Shown: piece after piece, positions 38,496-46,698 of the stretch
How positions within the stretch are numbered: position 1 is the stretch's first letter
How the letters are laid out: each line of letters starts with the position of its first letter
Assembly: GCF_017744555.1 (NCBI RefSeq)
Contig: NZ_JAGIBD010000013.1
Coordinates: 1-64,000, forward strand
DNA length: 64,000 nt
Reading direction: 5' to 3'
From: Cellulomonas sp.
Lineage (GTDB): Bacteria; Actinomycetota; Actinomycetes; Actinomycetales; Cellulomonadaceae
Made by a program: the position numbers and the translations under genes
The notes under the pieces: model-generated
The model's database searches: none
What the model was told of the DNA's origin: nothing
Seen by the model: the letters and a program-made list of their open reading frames with translations, nothing else

Positions 38496-40171
38496 TCGCC
38501 GGCCAGGCGGCCGTGCAGCGTCCGGCGCTGCTCACGGTGGACGACGACCCGGCGGTGTCGCGGTCGGTCGCGCGGGACCTGCGGCGGCGCTACGGCGAGG
38601 ACTACCGGGTGGTGCGTGCGGAGTCCGGCGAGGCGGGCATGGAGGTGCTGCGCGAGCTCAAGCTGCGCGGTGAGCAGGCCGCGGTGCTCGTCGCGGACCA
38701 CCGCATGCCTGGGATGAGCGGGATCGAGTTCCTCGAGCACGCCATGGACCTGTACCCGCAGGCGCGCCGCGTGCTGCTCACGGCGTACGCGGACACGGAC
38801 GTCGCGATCGACGCGGTCAACGTCGTCGACCTCGACCACTACCTGCTCAAGCCGTGGGACCCGCCCGAGGAGAAGCTGTACCCGGTGCTGGACGCGCAGC
38901 TCGAGGCGTGGGTGGCGTCGGCGCCGCGACCGGTCGCCGAGACGAAGGTCGTGGGGCACCGGTGGTCGGCGCGGTCGTCGGAGCTGCGGGAGTTCCTGGC
39001 GCGCAACCAGGTGCCGTACCGGTGGTTCACGGCGGACGGGCCGGAGGGGCGGCGGCTGCTGGAGGCGGCGGGGCTCGACGAGCGCGCGGTGCCGGTGGTG
39101 GTCACGACGGACGGCGAGGTGCTGGCGGCACCGTCGGACGCGGAGGTCGCGGCCCGGGTCGGGCTGTCGGTGGAGCCCGCCGCCGCATTCTACGACCTGG
39201 TCGTGGTGGGCGGTGGTCCGGCGGGGTTGAGCGCGGCGCTGTACGGCGCGTCGGAGGGGCTGCGCACGGCGCTGGTCGAGCGGACCGCGACGGGTGGTCA
39301 GGCCGGGCAGAGCTCGCGGATCGAGAACTACCTGGGCTTCCCGGACGGGGTGTCGGGGTCGCAGCTGACCGAGCGGGCGCGGCGTCAGGCGTTGAAGTTC
39401 GGTGCCGAGATCGTGATGACGCGCGACGCGGTGGGGCTGGAGGTCGCCGGGTCGGCGCGGTCGGTGCGGTTCGCGGACGGCAGCACCGTCGGCGCGCACA
39501 CGGTCATCCTCGCGTCGGGTGTGTCGTACCGGGAGCTGGACGGGCCCGGGTTCGCGGCGCTGACCGGCAGCGGCGTCTACTACGGCTCGGCGCTCACCGA
39601 GGCGCCCGCGTGCCGGGACCACGACGTGTACGTGGTGGGTGGCGCGAACTCCGCGGGGCAGGCCGCGATGTTCCTGTCGCGCACGGCCCGGTCCGTGACG
39701 CTCGTGGTGCGCGGCGAGTCGCTCGCGGCGTCGATGTCGCACTACCTGATCGAGCAGGTCACCACGAACCCGCGCATCCGGGTGCTCACGCGCACGGAGG
39801 TCGTCGAGGCCGTCGGCGACGGGCACCTCGAGCAGATCGTGCTGCAGGACCGCGACACGGGCGACAAGCGAACGGTCGACACCGGGTGGCTGTTCGTGTT
39901 CATCGGCGCGGCACCGCACACGGCGTGGCTCGACGGCACGCTCGCGCGCGACGAGCACGGGTTCGTGCGCGCCGGGCACGACCTGCTCGTCGACGGGCAC
40001 GTCCCCGCGTCCTGGCCGCTCGACCGGCCGCCCTACCACCTCGAGACGAGCGTCCCGGGGGTGTTCGCGGCCGGCGACGTGCGCGCCGAGTCCGCCAAGC
40101 GCGTCGCGTCCGCCGTGGGCGAGGGCGCGATGGCCGTCATGCTCGTGCACCGTTACCTGGAGCAGCTGTGA
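38492..40171 (+). CDS. Response regulator fused to thioredoxin reductase-like flavoprotein
   Basis: A 559-residue fusion. Residues 10-130 are a receiver domain (VDDDPAV; phospho-acceptor Asp69 in VADHRMPGMSG; LLTAY; LLKPWD). Residues 150-225 look glutaredoxin-like (VPYRWFTADGPEGRRLL). Residues 230-559 are a thioredoxin reductase fold with FAD motif VVGGGPAGLSAALYG, the NAD(P)H motif VVGGANSAGQAA and the FAD tail VFAAGDVR. The CxxC redox pair is missing: the segment reads SGVYYGSALTEAPAC. The output is thus an atypical reductase under phosphorelay control. GTG 38492 overlaps the pirin stop. Confidence 0.92.
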   Translation: MIAGQAAVQRPALLTVDDDPAVSRSVARDLRRRYGEDYRVVRAESGEAGMEVLRELKLRGEQAAVLVADHRMPGMSGIEFLEHAMDLYPQARRVLLTAYADTDVAIDAVNVVDLDHYLLKPWDPPEEKLYPVLDAQLEAWVASAPRPVAETKVVGHRWSARSSELREFLARNQVPYRWFTADGPEGRRLLEAAGLDERAVPVVVTTDGEVLAAPSDAEVAARVGLSVEPAAAFYDLVVVGGGPAGLSAALYGASEGLRTALVERTATGGQAGQSSRIENYLGFPDGVSGSQLTERARRQALKFGAEIVMTRDAVGLEVAGSARSVRFADGSTVGAHTVILASGVSYRELDGPGFAALTGSGVYYGSALTEAPACRDHDVYVVGGANSAGQAAMFLSRTARSVTLVVRGESLAASMSHYLIEQVTTNPRIRVLTRTEVVEAVGDGHLEQIVLQDRDTGDKRTVDTGWLFVFIGAAPHTAWLDGTLARDEHGFVRAGHDLLVDGHVPASWPLDRPPYHLETSVPGVFAAGDVRAESAKRVASAVGEGAMAVMLVHRYLEQL

Positions 40172-41607
40172 CCACCTTCCTGCCGTGCGACATCGACGAG
40201 CTGCGCACCCTGTTCCTGTTCGAGAAGCTCTCCGACGACCAGCTCACGTGGTTGTGCGAGCACGGCCACATCGAGCTCGTCACCCCCGGGATGCTGTACC
40301 GCGAGGGCGACGAGGCGACGTCGTTCTACGTGCTCATGGACGGCGGCGTCGCGCTGTACCGGCGCGTCGGCGAGGACGACGTCGAGGTCAGCCGCACCAC
40401 ACAGCGCGGCGTGTACGCGGGCGCGTGGGCGTCCTACCTCGGCGAGCGCGCGCAGACGTACACCCAGTCGCTGCGGGTGCTGGAGCCGTCGCGGTTCTAC
40501 GTGCTCGCCGCCGGCGACTTCGCGGCCCTCATGAACGACTGGTTCCCGATGGCGGTCCACCTGCTCGAAGGGCTGTTCTTCGGGCAGAGCAAGGCGCAGC
40601 AGGCGATCGGGCAGCGCGAACGGCTGCTCGCCCTCGGTTCGCTGTCGGCGGGGCTCACGCACGAGCTCAACAACCCTGCCGCGGCCGCGAGCCGCGCGAC
40701 CGCGACCCTGCGGCAGCGCGTCGCCGGGATGCGGCACAAGCTCGCGCTCGTCGCCGCCGGACCGTACGACCGGGCCACCCTCGCCACGCTCATCGCGCTG
40801 CAGGAGAAGGCCGTCGACACCCTCGCCGCCGGACGCGGCGACGCGGCCCTGAGCCCGTTGGAGATCTCCGACCGCGAGGACGAGCTCACCGACTGGATGG
40901 ACGACCACGACCTCACCAACGGGTGGGAGATCGCCCCGGTCTTCGTCGCCGCCGGGCTCGGCACCGAGTGGCTCGAGAACGTCGCCCAGCTCGTCGGGCC
41001 CGACGTGCTCGAGGGAGCCGTCCGCTGGCTCGCCTACACGCTCGAGACCGAGCAGCTCATGAACGAGGTCGAGGACGCCACCAGCCGGATCTCCGCGCTC
41101 GTCGGGGCCGCCAAGCAGTACTCGCAGATCGGCCGCGCACCCGATCAGATCGCCGACATCCACGAGCTGCTCGACTCGACGCTCACGATGCTCGAGCAGC
41201 GCCTCGGCCCCGACATCACGGTCGTCCGGCACTACGACCCCGCCCTGCCGAAGATCCCCGTGTACGCCGCCGAGCTCAACCAGGTCTGGACCAACCTCGT
41301 CGACAACGCCGCCCAGGCCATGGACGGCCACGGCACCCTCACCGTGACGACCCGCACCGTCGACGAGTGGGTCGAGGTCGAGATCGCCGACACCGGCTCG
41401 GGGATCCCGCCGGAGGTGATCGGGAGGGTCTTCGAACCGTTCTTCACGACCAAGCCCGTCGGCTCCGGCACCGGTCTCGGCCTCGACATCTCGTGGCGCA
41501 TCGTCGTCGGCAAGCACCACGGCGACCTGTCCGTGACGTCGGTGCCGGGCGACACCCGGTTCCGCGTCCGTCTCCCCCGCACCCTGTCGGAAGGTCCCAC
41601 CGCATGA
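40168..41607 (+). CDS. Cyclic nucleotide-binding domain histidine kinase
   Basis: A 479-residue soluble kinase. The N-terminal CNB/cAMP-binding-like domain (about 12-135) has PGMLYREGDEATSFYVLMDG and the RRTTQRG-like SRTTQRGVYAGAW. His165 in GLTHELNNPAAAASR is the predicted phosphorylation site; DHp and a coiled region follow, then the HATPase with NLVDNAAQAM, DTGSGIPPEV, FEPFFTTK and GTGLGLDIS. The upstream receiver-flavoprotein is the obvious partner. GTG 40168 overlaps the stop before it, and its own stop overlaps the UBP gene. Confidence 0.9.
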   Translation: MTTFLPCDIDELRTLFLFEKLSDDQLTWLCEHGHIELVTPGMLYREGDEATSFYVLMDGGVALYRRVGEDDVEVSRTTQRGVYAGAWASYLGERAQTYTQSLRVLEPSRFYVLAAGDFAALMNDWFPMAVHLLEGLFFGQSKAQQAIGQRERLLALGSLSAGLTHELNNPAAAASRATATLRQRVAGMRHKLALVAAGPYDRATLATLIALQEKAVDTLAAGRGDAALSPLEISDREDELTDWMDDHDLTNGWEIAPVFVAAGLGTEWLENVAQLVGPDVLEGAVRWLAYTLETEQLMNEVEDATSRISALVGAAKQYSQIGRAPDQIADIHELLDSTLTMLEQRLGPDITVVRHYDPALPKIPVYAAELNQVWTNLVDNAAQAMDGHGTLTVTTRTVDEWVEVEIADTGSGIPPEVIGRVFEPFFTTKPVGSGTGLGLDISWRIVVGKHHGDLSVTSVPGDTRFRVRLPRTLSEGPTA

Positions 41608-41948
41608 GCGCCACGATCGACCCCGCCGTCCCGCCGAGCGGCACCGGCTGCGCCGAGTGCGAGCGCGCCGGCGGCTGGTGGGTGCACCTGAGGCGCTGCG
41701 CGGCGTGCGGGCACGTGGGGTGCTGCGACACCTCCCCCGCTCAGCACGCGACCGCGCACTGGCGCGAGACCGGGCATCCCCTCATCCGGACGTTCGAGCC
41801 CGGCGAGGACTGGTGGTGGGACTACGCCGCCGACGAGTACGCCGACGGACCAGCGCTCGCGGACCCCCAGCACCGTCCGGTCGAGCAGGGCTCCCCGGCT
41901 CCGCGTGAGCGCGTGCCGGACGACTGGCGGTCCCTGATCCACCGCTGA
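41604..41948 (+). CDS. UBP-type zinc finger protein
   Basis: A 114-residue protein with a ZnF-UBP domain: C-x2-C in GCAECERAGG, C-x2-C in RRCAACGHVGCC and the His ligands in SPAQHATAHWRETGHPLI. In eukaryotes this finger binds the ubiquitin C-terminus; bacterial versions have no known partner. The tail contains the WWWDYAADEYADG aromatic patch. ATG 41604 overlaps the kinase stop by ATGA, so it completes the operon. It may bind the end of a protein tail or a small ligand. Confidence 0.88.
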   Translation: MSATIDPAVPPSGTGCAECERAGGWWVHLRRCAACGHVGCCDTSPAQHATAHWRETGHPLIRTFEPGEDWWWDYAADEYADGPALADPQHRPVEQGSPAPRERVPDDWRSLIHR

Positions 41949-41968
41949 CCCGGCGGCCCTCGCCGGGT
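41946..41968 (+). terminator. Terminator of the pirin operon
   Basis: A perfect 9-bp stem (GACCCGGCG and complement) with a 5-base loop begins at the UBP stop. Confidence 0.65.
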
Positions 41969-42006
41969 CGGGACCGGTTGCCTCGCGGAACTCACCCGCC
42001 GCTCAG

Positions 42007-42041
42007 GACCTAGGCCCCACGTGTCGGCTATCCGACACGTG
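42007..42041 (+). promoter_or_regulatory. Operator cluster upstream of the universal stress protein gene
   Basis: CACGTGTCGG-CTAT-CCGACACGTG at 42018-42041 is a perfect 10-bp inverted repeat. Directly before it, AGGACCTAGGCCCC matches 10 of 14 positions of the mycobacterial DosR box, which drives many stress protein genes. No DosR gene is in the window, so this is suggestive only. Confidence 0.5.
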
Positions 42042-42083
42042 TTGGCTTGGGTCACCCGAACGGCGTAAGGCGAGGAGGCCGAC

Positions 42084-42968
42084 ATGCACACGGACGGACC
42101 GGTGGTGGTCGCGGTCGACGGCTCGGAGCACAGCCGTCAGACGATCGAGTGGGGCGTGGACGTGGCCCGGGCCCACGGTGCCGCGCTCGTGCTGGCGCAC
42201 GCGTACCGCGACCCTCGTGAGGCCACCCGCTGGGGCTGGTACCCCGTGGTGCTCGACGCCGAGCTCCTCGAGGTCGAGGCGGTCACGGCCGTGCGCGAGC
42301 TGCGCGACAAGGTGCGGGCCAACCACCCCGACGTGGTGGTCGAGGCGCGGGTGCTGCACGGTCCGGCCGTCCCGACCTTGCGGGACCTCACCGACGAGGC
42401 GCGCGTCCTCGTGGTCGGCGCCCGCGGTGAGCACGGACGCTCGGGCATCGGACCGGTCGGCGACCACCTGGTGACGCACGCCCGGTGCCCGGTGCTCGTG
42501 GCGCGGACCCCGACGCCCGGCGACGGCGCGCTGCCCGTCGCCGTGGGCGTCGACGGCTCAGCCGCCTCCGTCGACGCGGCCCACCTCGCCGCTCGCGAGG
42601 CGCGCCACCGGGGCGCCGTGCTGCGGATCGTGCACGCACGCTCCCCGCAGGGGCCGTTCCGCGCGGGCGGTCGGCCGGCGACCGACCTGCGCGACCGGGA
42701 GGACCCGGCCCAGGCCGCCGCGTGGCGGCTAGCGGAGGAGGTCGTCGCGTCCCACCCCGGCGTGAAGGTCGAGCTCGTGCTCTGCGAGGACGACCCGGTG
42801 CCGACCCTGCTCGCCGAGTCGCGCACCGCGCAGGTCGTGGTCGTCGGGTCGCGGGGCCTGGGGGTGTTCCGCGGCATGCTCCTCGGGTCGGTGAGCCGGG
42901 AGGTCGCCGCCGACGCGTCGTGCAGCGTGCTGGTGCTGCGGGACGGGACGGAGCGCGGCGCCGCCTGA
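42084..42968 (+). CDS. Universal stress protein, tandem Usp domains
   Basis: A 294-residue protein with two Usp folds. Each has a strand opening (VVVAVDGSEHSRQTIEWG; PVAVGVDGSAASVDAAH) and an ATP-binding glycine loop (VVGARGEHGRSGIGPVGDHL; VVGSRGLGVFRGMLLGSVS). Such tandem proteins are induced by hypoxia and starvation in actinomycetes. ATG 42084 has a GAGGAGG ribosome site. The upstream palindrome and DosR-like box suggest a stress-responsive promoter. The hairpin at 42991 follows its stop. Confidence 0.9.
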   Translation: MHTDGPVVVAVDGSEHSRQTIEWGVDVARAHGAALVLAHAYRDPREATRWGWYPVVLDAELLEVEAVTAVRELRDKVRANHPDVVVEARVLHGPAVPTLRDLTDEARVLVVGARGEHGRSGIGPVGDHLVTHARCPVLVARTPTPGDGALPVAVGVDGSAASVDAAHLAAREARHRGAVLRIVHARSPQGPFRAGGRPATDLRDREDPAQAAAWRLAEEVVASHPGVKVELVLCEDDPVPTLLAESRTAQVVVVGSRGLGVFRGMLLGSVSREVAADASCSVLVLRDGTERGAA

Positions 42969-42990
42969 CACGTATCCGGACGCTCGTCCG

Positions 42991-43055
42991 GGGCTCCTTG
43001 CTGGTAGCGCGTCGCCCGACGCGCTACCAGCGTGCGTCTGCTCAGCGAGGAGCCC
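42991..43055 (+). promoter_or_regulatory. Large hairpin covering the hydrolase Shine-Dalgarno
   Basis: A perfect inner palindrome of 14-bp arms (43001-43014 and 43017-43030) is nested in outer arms GGGCTCCTTGCT (42991-43002) and AGCGAGGAGCCC (43044-43055), 12 bp with one G-U. The outer 3' arm contains GAGGAG, the ribosome site for ATG 43059. It may be a terminator of the stress protein, a translation switch, or both. Confidence 0.6.
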
Positions 43056-43058
43056 GCG

Positions 43059-44735
43059 ATGCCTTACGACCACGACGGCAAGCTTCCTGTCATCTACGTC
43101 CGCGGGTACGCCGGCGGCGGGTCCGGGATCAACACGGCCGTCAACGACCCGTTCTACGGCTTCAACGAGGGCGCGGTGCAGGTGCGCGTCGACGGCGAGA
43201 ACCGCCCGCGGTTCCACCAGTTCGAGAGCCCGCTGCTGCGCCTCATGACGGACCACGGCTACGCGCTGCTCGTCAAGGGCAACCAGGAGCTCTACCTCGA
43301 GGCGCAGGCGGACGGGAGCGTGCCGGCCGCGAGCATCTGGGTGCACCGGTTCTACGACGAGTACGCGTCCCGCATGACGAAGGACCCGAACGCGTTCAGC
43401 ATCGAGGACGCCGCCGACGACCTGCTCACGCTCGTGCGGCTGGTGCTCGCCAAGACGGGCGCGCCGCGGGTGTTCCTCGTCGCGCACTCGATGGGCGGCC
43501 TGGTGGTCCGCTCCATGCTGCAGCGCTCGGCACCCGACGACCAGTACCTGGGGCACGCACCGGACGCCGCGACCGGGCTCGTGGACCGCGTCTTCACGTA
43601 CGCGACGCCGCACGGCGGGATCGAGTTCGCGCACGGCTTCGGCCTGCTCGAGAAGCTGCGCGACCTGACCGGGATCAACGGCGCCGACATCTTCGGACCG
43701 GAGCGGATGCAGGAGTACCTCACGCCGAGGACACCCGAGGCGATCTCCGCGGCGGCGATGGCGGAGGCTGCCGCCGTGGCCGCGCTCGCGGCGCAGGGCA
43801 TCGAGGACGACACCCCCGAGGGCTCCGGATTCGACGCCACGCGGATGCCGCGCACCAGCTTCCCGGTCGACCGGATGTTCTGCCTCGTCGGGACGAACGC
43901 CGACGACTACGCCGTCGGTCTGGGCATCCCCAAGCGGCTCGTCGGCGAGCGCAGCGACGGGCTCGTCCAGATCGACAACGCCGCCGTGAAGGGTGCTCCG
44001 CGCGCCTTCGTCCACCGGAGCCACTCGGGGCCGTTCGGCATCGTCAACTCCGAGGAGGGCTATCAGAACCTGCAGCGGTTCCTGTTCGGCGACCTCGAGG
44101 TCGTCGCGAACCTCACCGACGTGCGCCTGCCCGGGACGCGGCACGACGACATCACCTGGCAGCTCGAGGTCACGATGTCGATCCGCACGCTGCCCGTGGT
44201 CCTGCACGAGCAGTCGACGGCCCACCTGTGCCCGGTGCAGATCGAGTGGCGCAACGGCGAGGACACGCTCGCCCGGCCCGTGCCCCTCGTGCGCACGTTC
44301 CTGTCGTCCGCCGCCGCACGGCCGACCGACGCGGACGGCAACAAGGTGCCGACGCTGCGGCACGTCCTCGGGCTGCGGCTGGTGTCGCTACGCGACCGCA
44401 ACGGGCTGCTGTCGTTCTTCGACCACGTCGAGAACGCGCCCGAGTGGGCCGACGCACTCGTGGTCGACATCGGCGAGGTCGACGGGAAGCGGTCGACGTG
44501 GGCGAGGTGGAACTCCGACATCGGCACGCCGATCCGTGACTACGAGCCGACGCCCGGCCTGGACCCGGTCGTGAAGGACCTCGCACCGGACGACCCGCGC
44601 TACTGGAAGGGCCGCGTACCGCTGCCGGCGATCACGCACCAGCTGCTCGGTCCGGACGCCGCCGTGACGCTCGAGGTGTTCCCGCGCAGCGTGCTGCCGA
44701 GCGCACAGGCACCGGGTCCGGTGGCCGTCGGCTGA
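43059..44735 (+). CDS. Alpha/beta-hydrolase, lipase/PGAP1-like
   Basis: A 558-residue cytoplasmic hydrolase without signal peptide. The N-terminal strand LPVIYVRGYAGGGSG forms the oxyanion region, the nucleophile elbow is VAHSMGGLVVRSML (about Ser151), and YATPHGGIEFAHG follows, as in PGAP1/DUF676-type lipases; the likely His is in VHRSHSGPFG. The last 170 residues form a separate beta-rich domain (ITWQLEVTMSIRTLPVVLHEQ) of unknown role. ATG 43059 has GAGGAG, which lies inside a hairpin arm. Its stop faces the anti-sigma stop with 2 bases between. Confidence 0.83.
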   Translation: MPYDHDGKLPVIYVRGYAGGGSGINTAVNDPFYGFNEGAVQVRVDGENRPRFHQFESPLLRLMTDHGYALLVKGNQELYLEAQADGSVPAASIWVHRFYDEYASRMTKDPNAFSIEDAADDLLTLVRLVLAKTGAPRVFLVAHSMGGLVVRSMLQRSAPDDQYLGHAPDAATGLVDRVFTYATPHGGIEFAHGFGLLEKLRDLTGINGADIFGPERMQEYLTPRTPEAISAAAMAEAAAVAALAAQGIEDDTPEGSGFDATRMPRTSFPVDRMFCLVGTNADDYAVGLGIPKRLVGERSDGLVQIDNAAVKGAPRAFVHRSHSGPFGIVNSEEGYQNLQRFLFGDLEVVANLTDVRLPGTRHDDITWQLEVTMSIRTLPVVLHEQSTAHLCPVQIEWRNGEDTLARPVPLVRTFLSSAAARPTDADGNKVPTLRHVLGLRLVSLRDRNGLLSFFDHVENAPEWADALVVDIGEVDGKRSTWARWNSDIGTPIRDYEPTPGLDPVVKDLAPDDPRYWKGRVPLPAITHQLLGPDAAVTLEVFPRSVLPSAQAPGPVAVG

Positions 44736-44737
44736 CC

Positions 44738-45475
44738 TCAGGTCGTCGCGCTCGCCACCGGGGCGTCCGCGCCGCTGACGCGGATCTGCACCTCGGCGAT
44801 GTCCGCCTTCGCGATGCTGGACGACGCACCGAGCCCGCGCGCCTGGGTGCTGTGCGCGACCCACGTGGCGACGACGGTGCTCGTCCCGTCCTCGTCGACC
44901 AGCACGAGCTCGTAGACGGGTCCGTCGCCGCCGACGTCGTCGCCGTACCCGCGGCCCGAGGCGCCGGCCGGGTACGTGCACGACCAGTCGATGCGCGTGC
45001 CCCAGCCCTTCGCCTCGAGCGTGAGGTCGGCCGTCACGTCGGCCGTCCCGACGGGCTCGAGGTCCAGGCGGGTCACCCCGGCGGCGACCGCCGGCTCGGG
45101 CCGCGACACGGCGCGGTCGACGAGCGCACCCGCGGTGCCTCCGGCCACGACGAGCGCGGCGGCCGCCCCGACGAGCACCACCCGGCGCCGACGCCGGCGG
45201 GCGTGCACCGCGTGCGCGACCGAGCGCAGCTCGACGACGGCCGCGTCGTCCTCGGCCGGTGCGACGTCGGGCACCTCGTCCGCGGGCACCGTGCGCAGCA
45301 GCGCGGGGATCCCCGCGAGCTCGCCGACCGCCGTCCGGCACGCGTCGCACGTCCCCAGGTGCTCCTCGAACGCGCGCCGGTCGGAGGCGCTCAGGGCACC
45401 CAGCACGTACGCGGCGTCCCAGTCGCGGTACGGGTCGTCGGTGCGCCCGCCCGGCACCGGCTCGCGGCCGCTCAT
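44738..45475 (-). CDS. Zinc-binding anti-sigma factor, membrane anchored
   Basis: A 245-residue protein. The N-terminal anti-sigma domain has the zinc motif HLGTCDACRTAVGEL (His-x3-Cys-x2-Cys). A single helix follows (RRVVLVGAAAALVVAGGTAGALV), then an extracytoplasmic domain (LDLEPVGTADVTADLTLEAK; YELVLVDEDGTSTVVATW) that resembles anti-sigma-K factor sensor regions. It should hold the neighbouring sigma factor at the membrane. ATG 45475 overlaps the sigma stop by ATGA. Confidence 0.88.
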   Translation of the reverse strand: MSGREPVPGGRTDDPYRDWDAAYVLGALSASDRRAFEEHLGTCDACRTAVGELAGIPALLRTVPADEVPDVAPAEDDAAVVELRSVAHAVHARRRRRRVVLVGAAAALVVAGGTAGALVDRAVSRPEPAVAAGVTRLDLEPVGTADVTADLTLEAKGWGTRIDWSCTYPAGASGRGYGDDVGGDGPVYELVLVDEDGTSTVVATWVAHSTQARGLGASSSIAKADIAEVQIRVSGADAPVASATT

Positions 45476-45978
45476 GACGTCACTCCCCTCTCCTGCAGCG
45501 CGAGCCGCATGGCCCGCAGCGCGTAGTGCAGCCGCGACTTCACGGTGCCCTCGGGGATCCCGTGCTCGCGAGCCAGCTCGGCGACGGACCGTCCCCGGTA
45601 GTACGCCCCGACGACGACGCCGCGGTGCTCCGCCGACAGCCCCGCGAGCGCGTCCGCGACGAGCCACGAGTCCAGCACCGCCTGCGTCCGGTCGGGCTCG
45701 GCGACCTCGGGCGCGAGCTGGGTGCTGCGCTCGCGGACGTGCCGGGCGCTGCGGCGGTCGTCGACCACGAGGTTGCGCGCCACCGTGAACAGCCACGCAC
45801 GCGTGGCGCCCTGCTCGCGCTCGAGCACCTCGGGGTGCCGCCAGGCGCGCACCATCGCCTCCTGCACGACGTCCTCGGCCAGCGCGTGGTCGCCGGTCAG
45901 GCGCACCACGTAGTGGTGCAGGGGGCGCGCGTAGGCGTCGTGCAGCGCGCGCATCAGCGCGTCGGGTTCGTCGCCCAC
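45472..45978 (-). CDS. ECF sigma factor
   Basis: A 168-residue sigma factor of the SigK-like kind. Region 2 holds DHALAEDVVQEAMVRAWRHPEVL and ATRAWLFTVARNLVVDDRRSARH; region 4 is LSAEHRGVVVGAYYRGRSVAELAREHGIPEGTVKSRLHYALRAM. It is coupled to its anti-sigma gene. GTG 45978 has GGAGG about nine bases ahead. It is divergent from the lipoprotein gene across 170 bases, which contains symmetric TGAACC motifs that may be its own -35 sites. Confidence 0.92.
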   Translation of the reverse strand: MGDEPDALMRALHDAYARPLHHYVVRLTGDHALAEDVVQEAMVRAWRHPEVLEREQGATRAWLFTVARNLVVDDRRSARHVRERSTQLAPEVAEPDRTQAVLDSWLVADALAGLSAEHRGVVVGAYYRGRSVAELAREHGIPEGTVKSRLHYALRAMRLALQERGVTS

Positions 45979-46033
45979 GTGTGTGCCCGCCTCCTTCGTC
46001 GTCCACTCCGCTCAACGGGTCGCGCGCCCGTTC

Positions 46034-46059
46034 GGTTCAATCCGCCCGGCGAGTGAACC
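46034..46059. promoter_or_regulatory. Paired TGAACC motifs between sigma and lipoprotein genes
   Basis: GGTTCA at 46034-46039 and TGAACC at 46054-46059 form an inverted repeat, giving one TGAACC on each strand. They could be -35 boxes of two divergent promoters read by the adjacent ECF factor, or one operator. I did not find clear matching -10 boxes. Confidence 0.4.
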
Positions 46060-46148
46060 CGCACGGCGCGCGGGCCGTGGTCCTCATGACCGCACACGGC
46101 ACGGGCAGGCCCGCACGGCGCCGCCCGGCTTCCCCAGGAGGACCTCTC

Positions 46149-46694
46149 ATGCGACGCACACACATGGTCTCGGTCGCCGCCGTCGTCTCCGCGCTCGGCG
46201 CGCTGGCGCTCGTCGGCTGCTCCAACGGCTCCGGCTCCGGCGACGGGTACGGGTCCGGGTCGGGCTCGTCGGACAAGGCCGTCACCCAGAGCCCCTCGAT
46301 GCAGGAGACGACGAGCCCGCAGGCGGGCGGGGCGTCGGGCGCGGACCTCGGCACGGCCCCGACGTCGCTCGGCACCGTCGTCGTCGACGGCAAGGGCATG
46401 ACTGCCTACTACTTCCTCAACGACACCAAGGGGTCGGGCACGAGCGCGTGCACGGGCGGCTGCGCGACGGCGTGGCCGGCCATCACCACGGAGTCCGACA
46501 CCCCGAGCGTCGACGGCGTGACGGCCGAGGTCGGGACGATCCCCACGGCCGACGGGCGCAAGCAGATCACCCTCGACGGCCGCCCGATCTACACCTACGC
46601 GCAGGACACGGCGCCCGGTGACGTGAACGGCCAGGGCGTCAACGACGTCTGGTACGTGATTGCGCCCGACGGCTCGGAGATCGACAACTCCTGA
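46149..46694 (+). CDS. Secreted lipoprotein with COG4315 repeats
   Basis: A 181-residue lipoprotein. The lipobox is LALVGC, followed by a Gly/Ser-rich spacer (GSGSGDGYGSGSGSS). The globular part has two copies of the COG4315 pattern: KGMTAYYFLNDTKGSG with CTGGCATAWPAI, then RQITLDGRPIYTYAQD and GVNDVWYVIAPDG. The role of this family is unknown, but it is commonly encoded beside ECF sigma/anti-sigma genes and is a likely target here. ATG 46149 has AGGAGG. Confidence 0.85.
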   Translation: MRRTHMVSVAAVVSALGALALVGCSNGSGSGDGYGSGSGSSDKAVTQSPSMQETTSPQAGGASGADLGTAPTSLGTVVVDGKGMTAYYFLNDTKGSGTSACTGGCATAWPAITTESDTPSVDGVTAEVGTIPTADGRKQITLDGRPIYTYAQDTAPGDVNGQGVNDVWYVIAPDGSEIDNS

Positions 46695-46698
46695 CGGG

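Noticed and set aside
38492-40171. Ordinary thioredoxin reductase
   Set aside because: The CxxC pair is missing and there is an N-terminal receiver domain.
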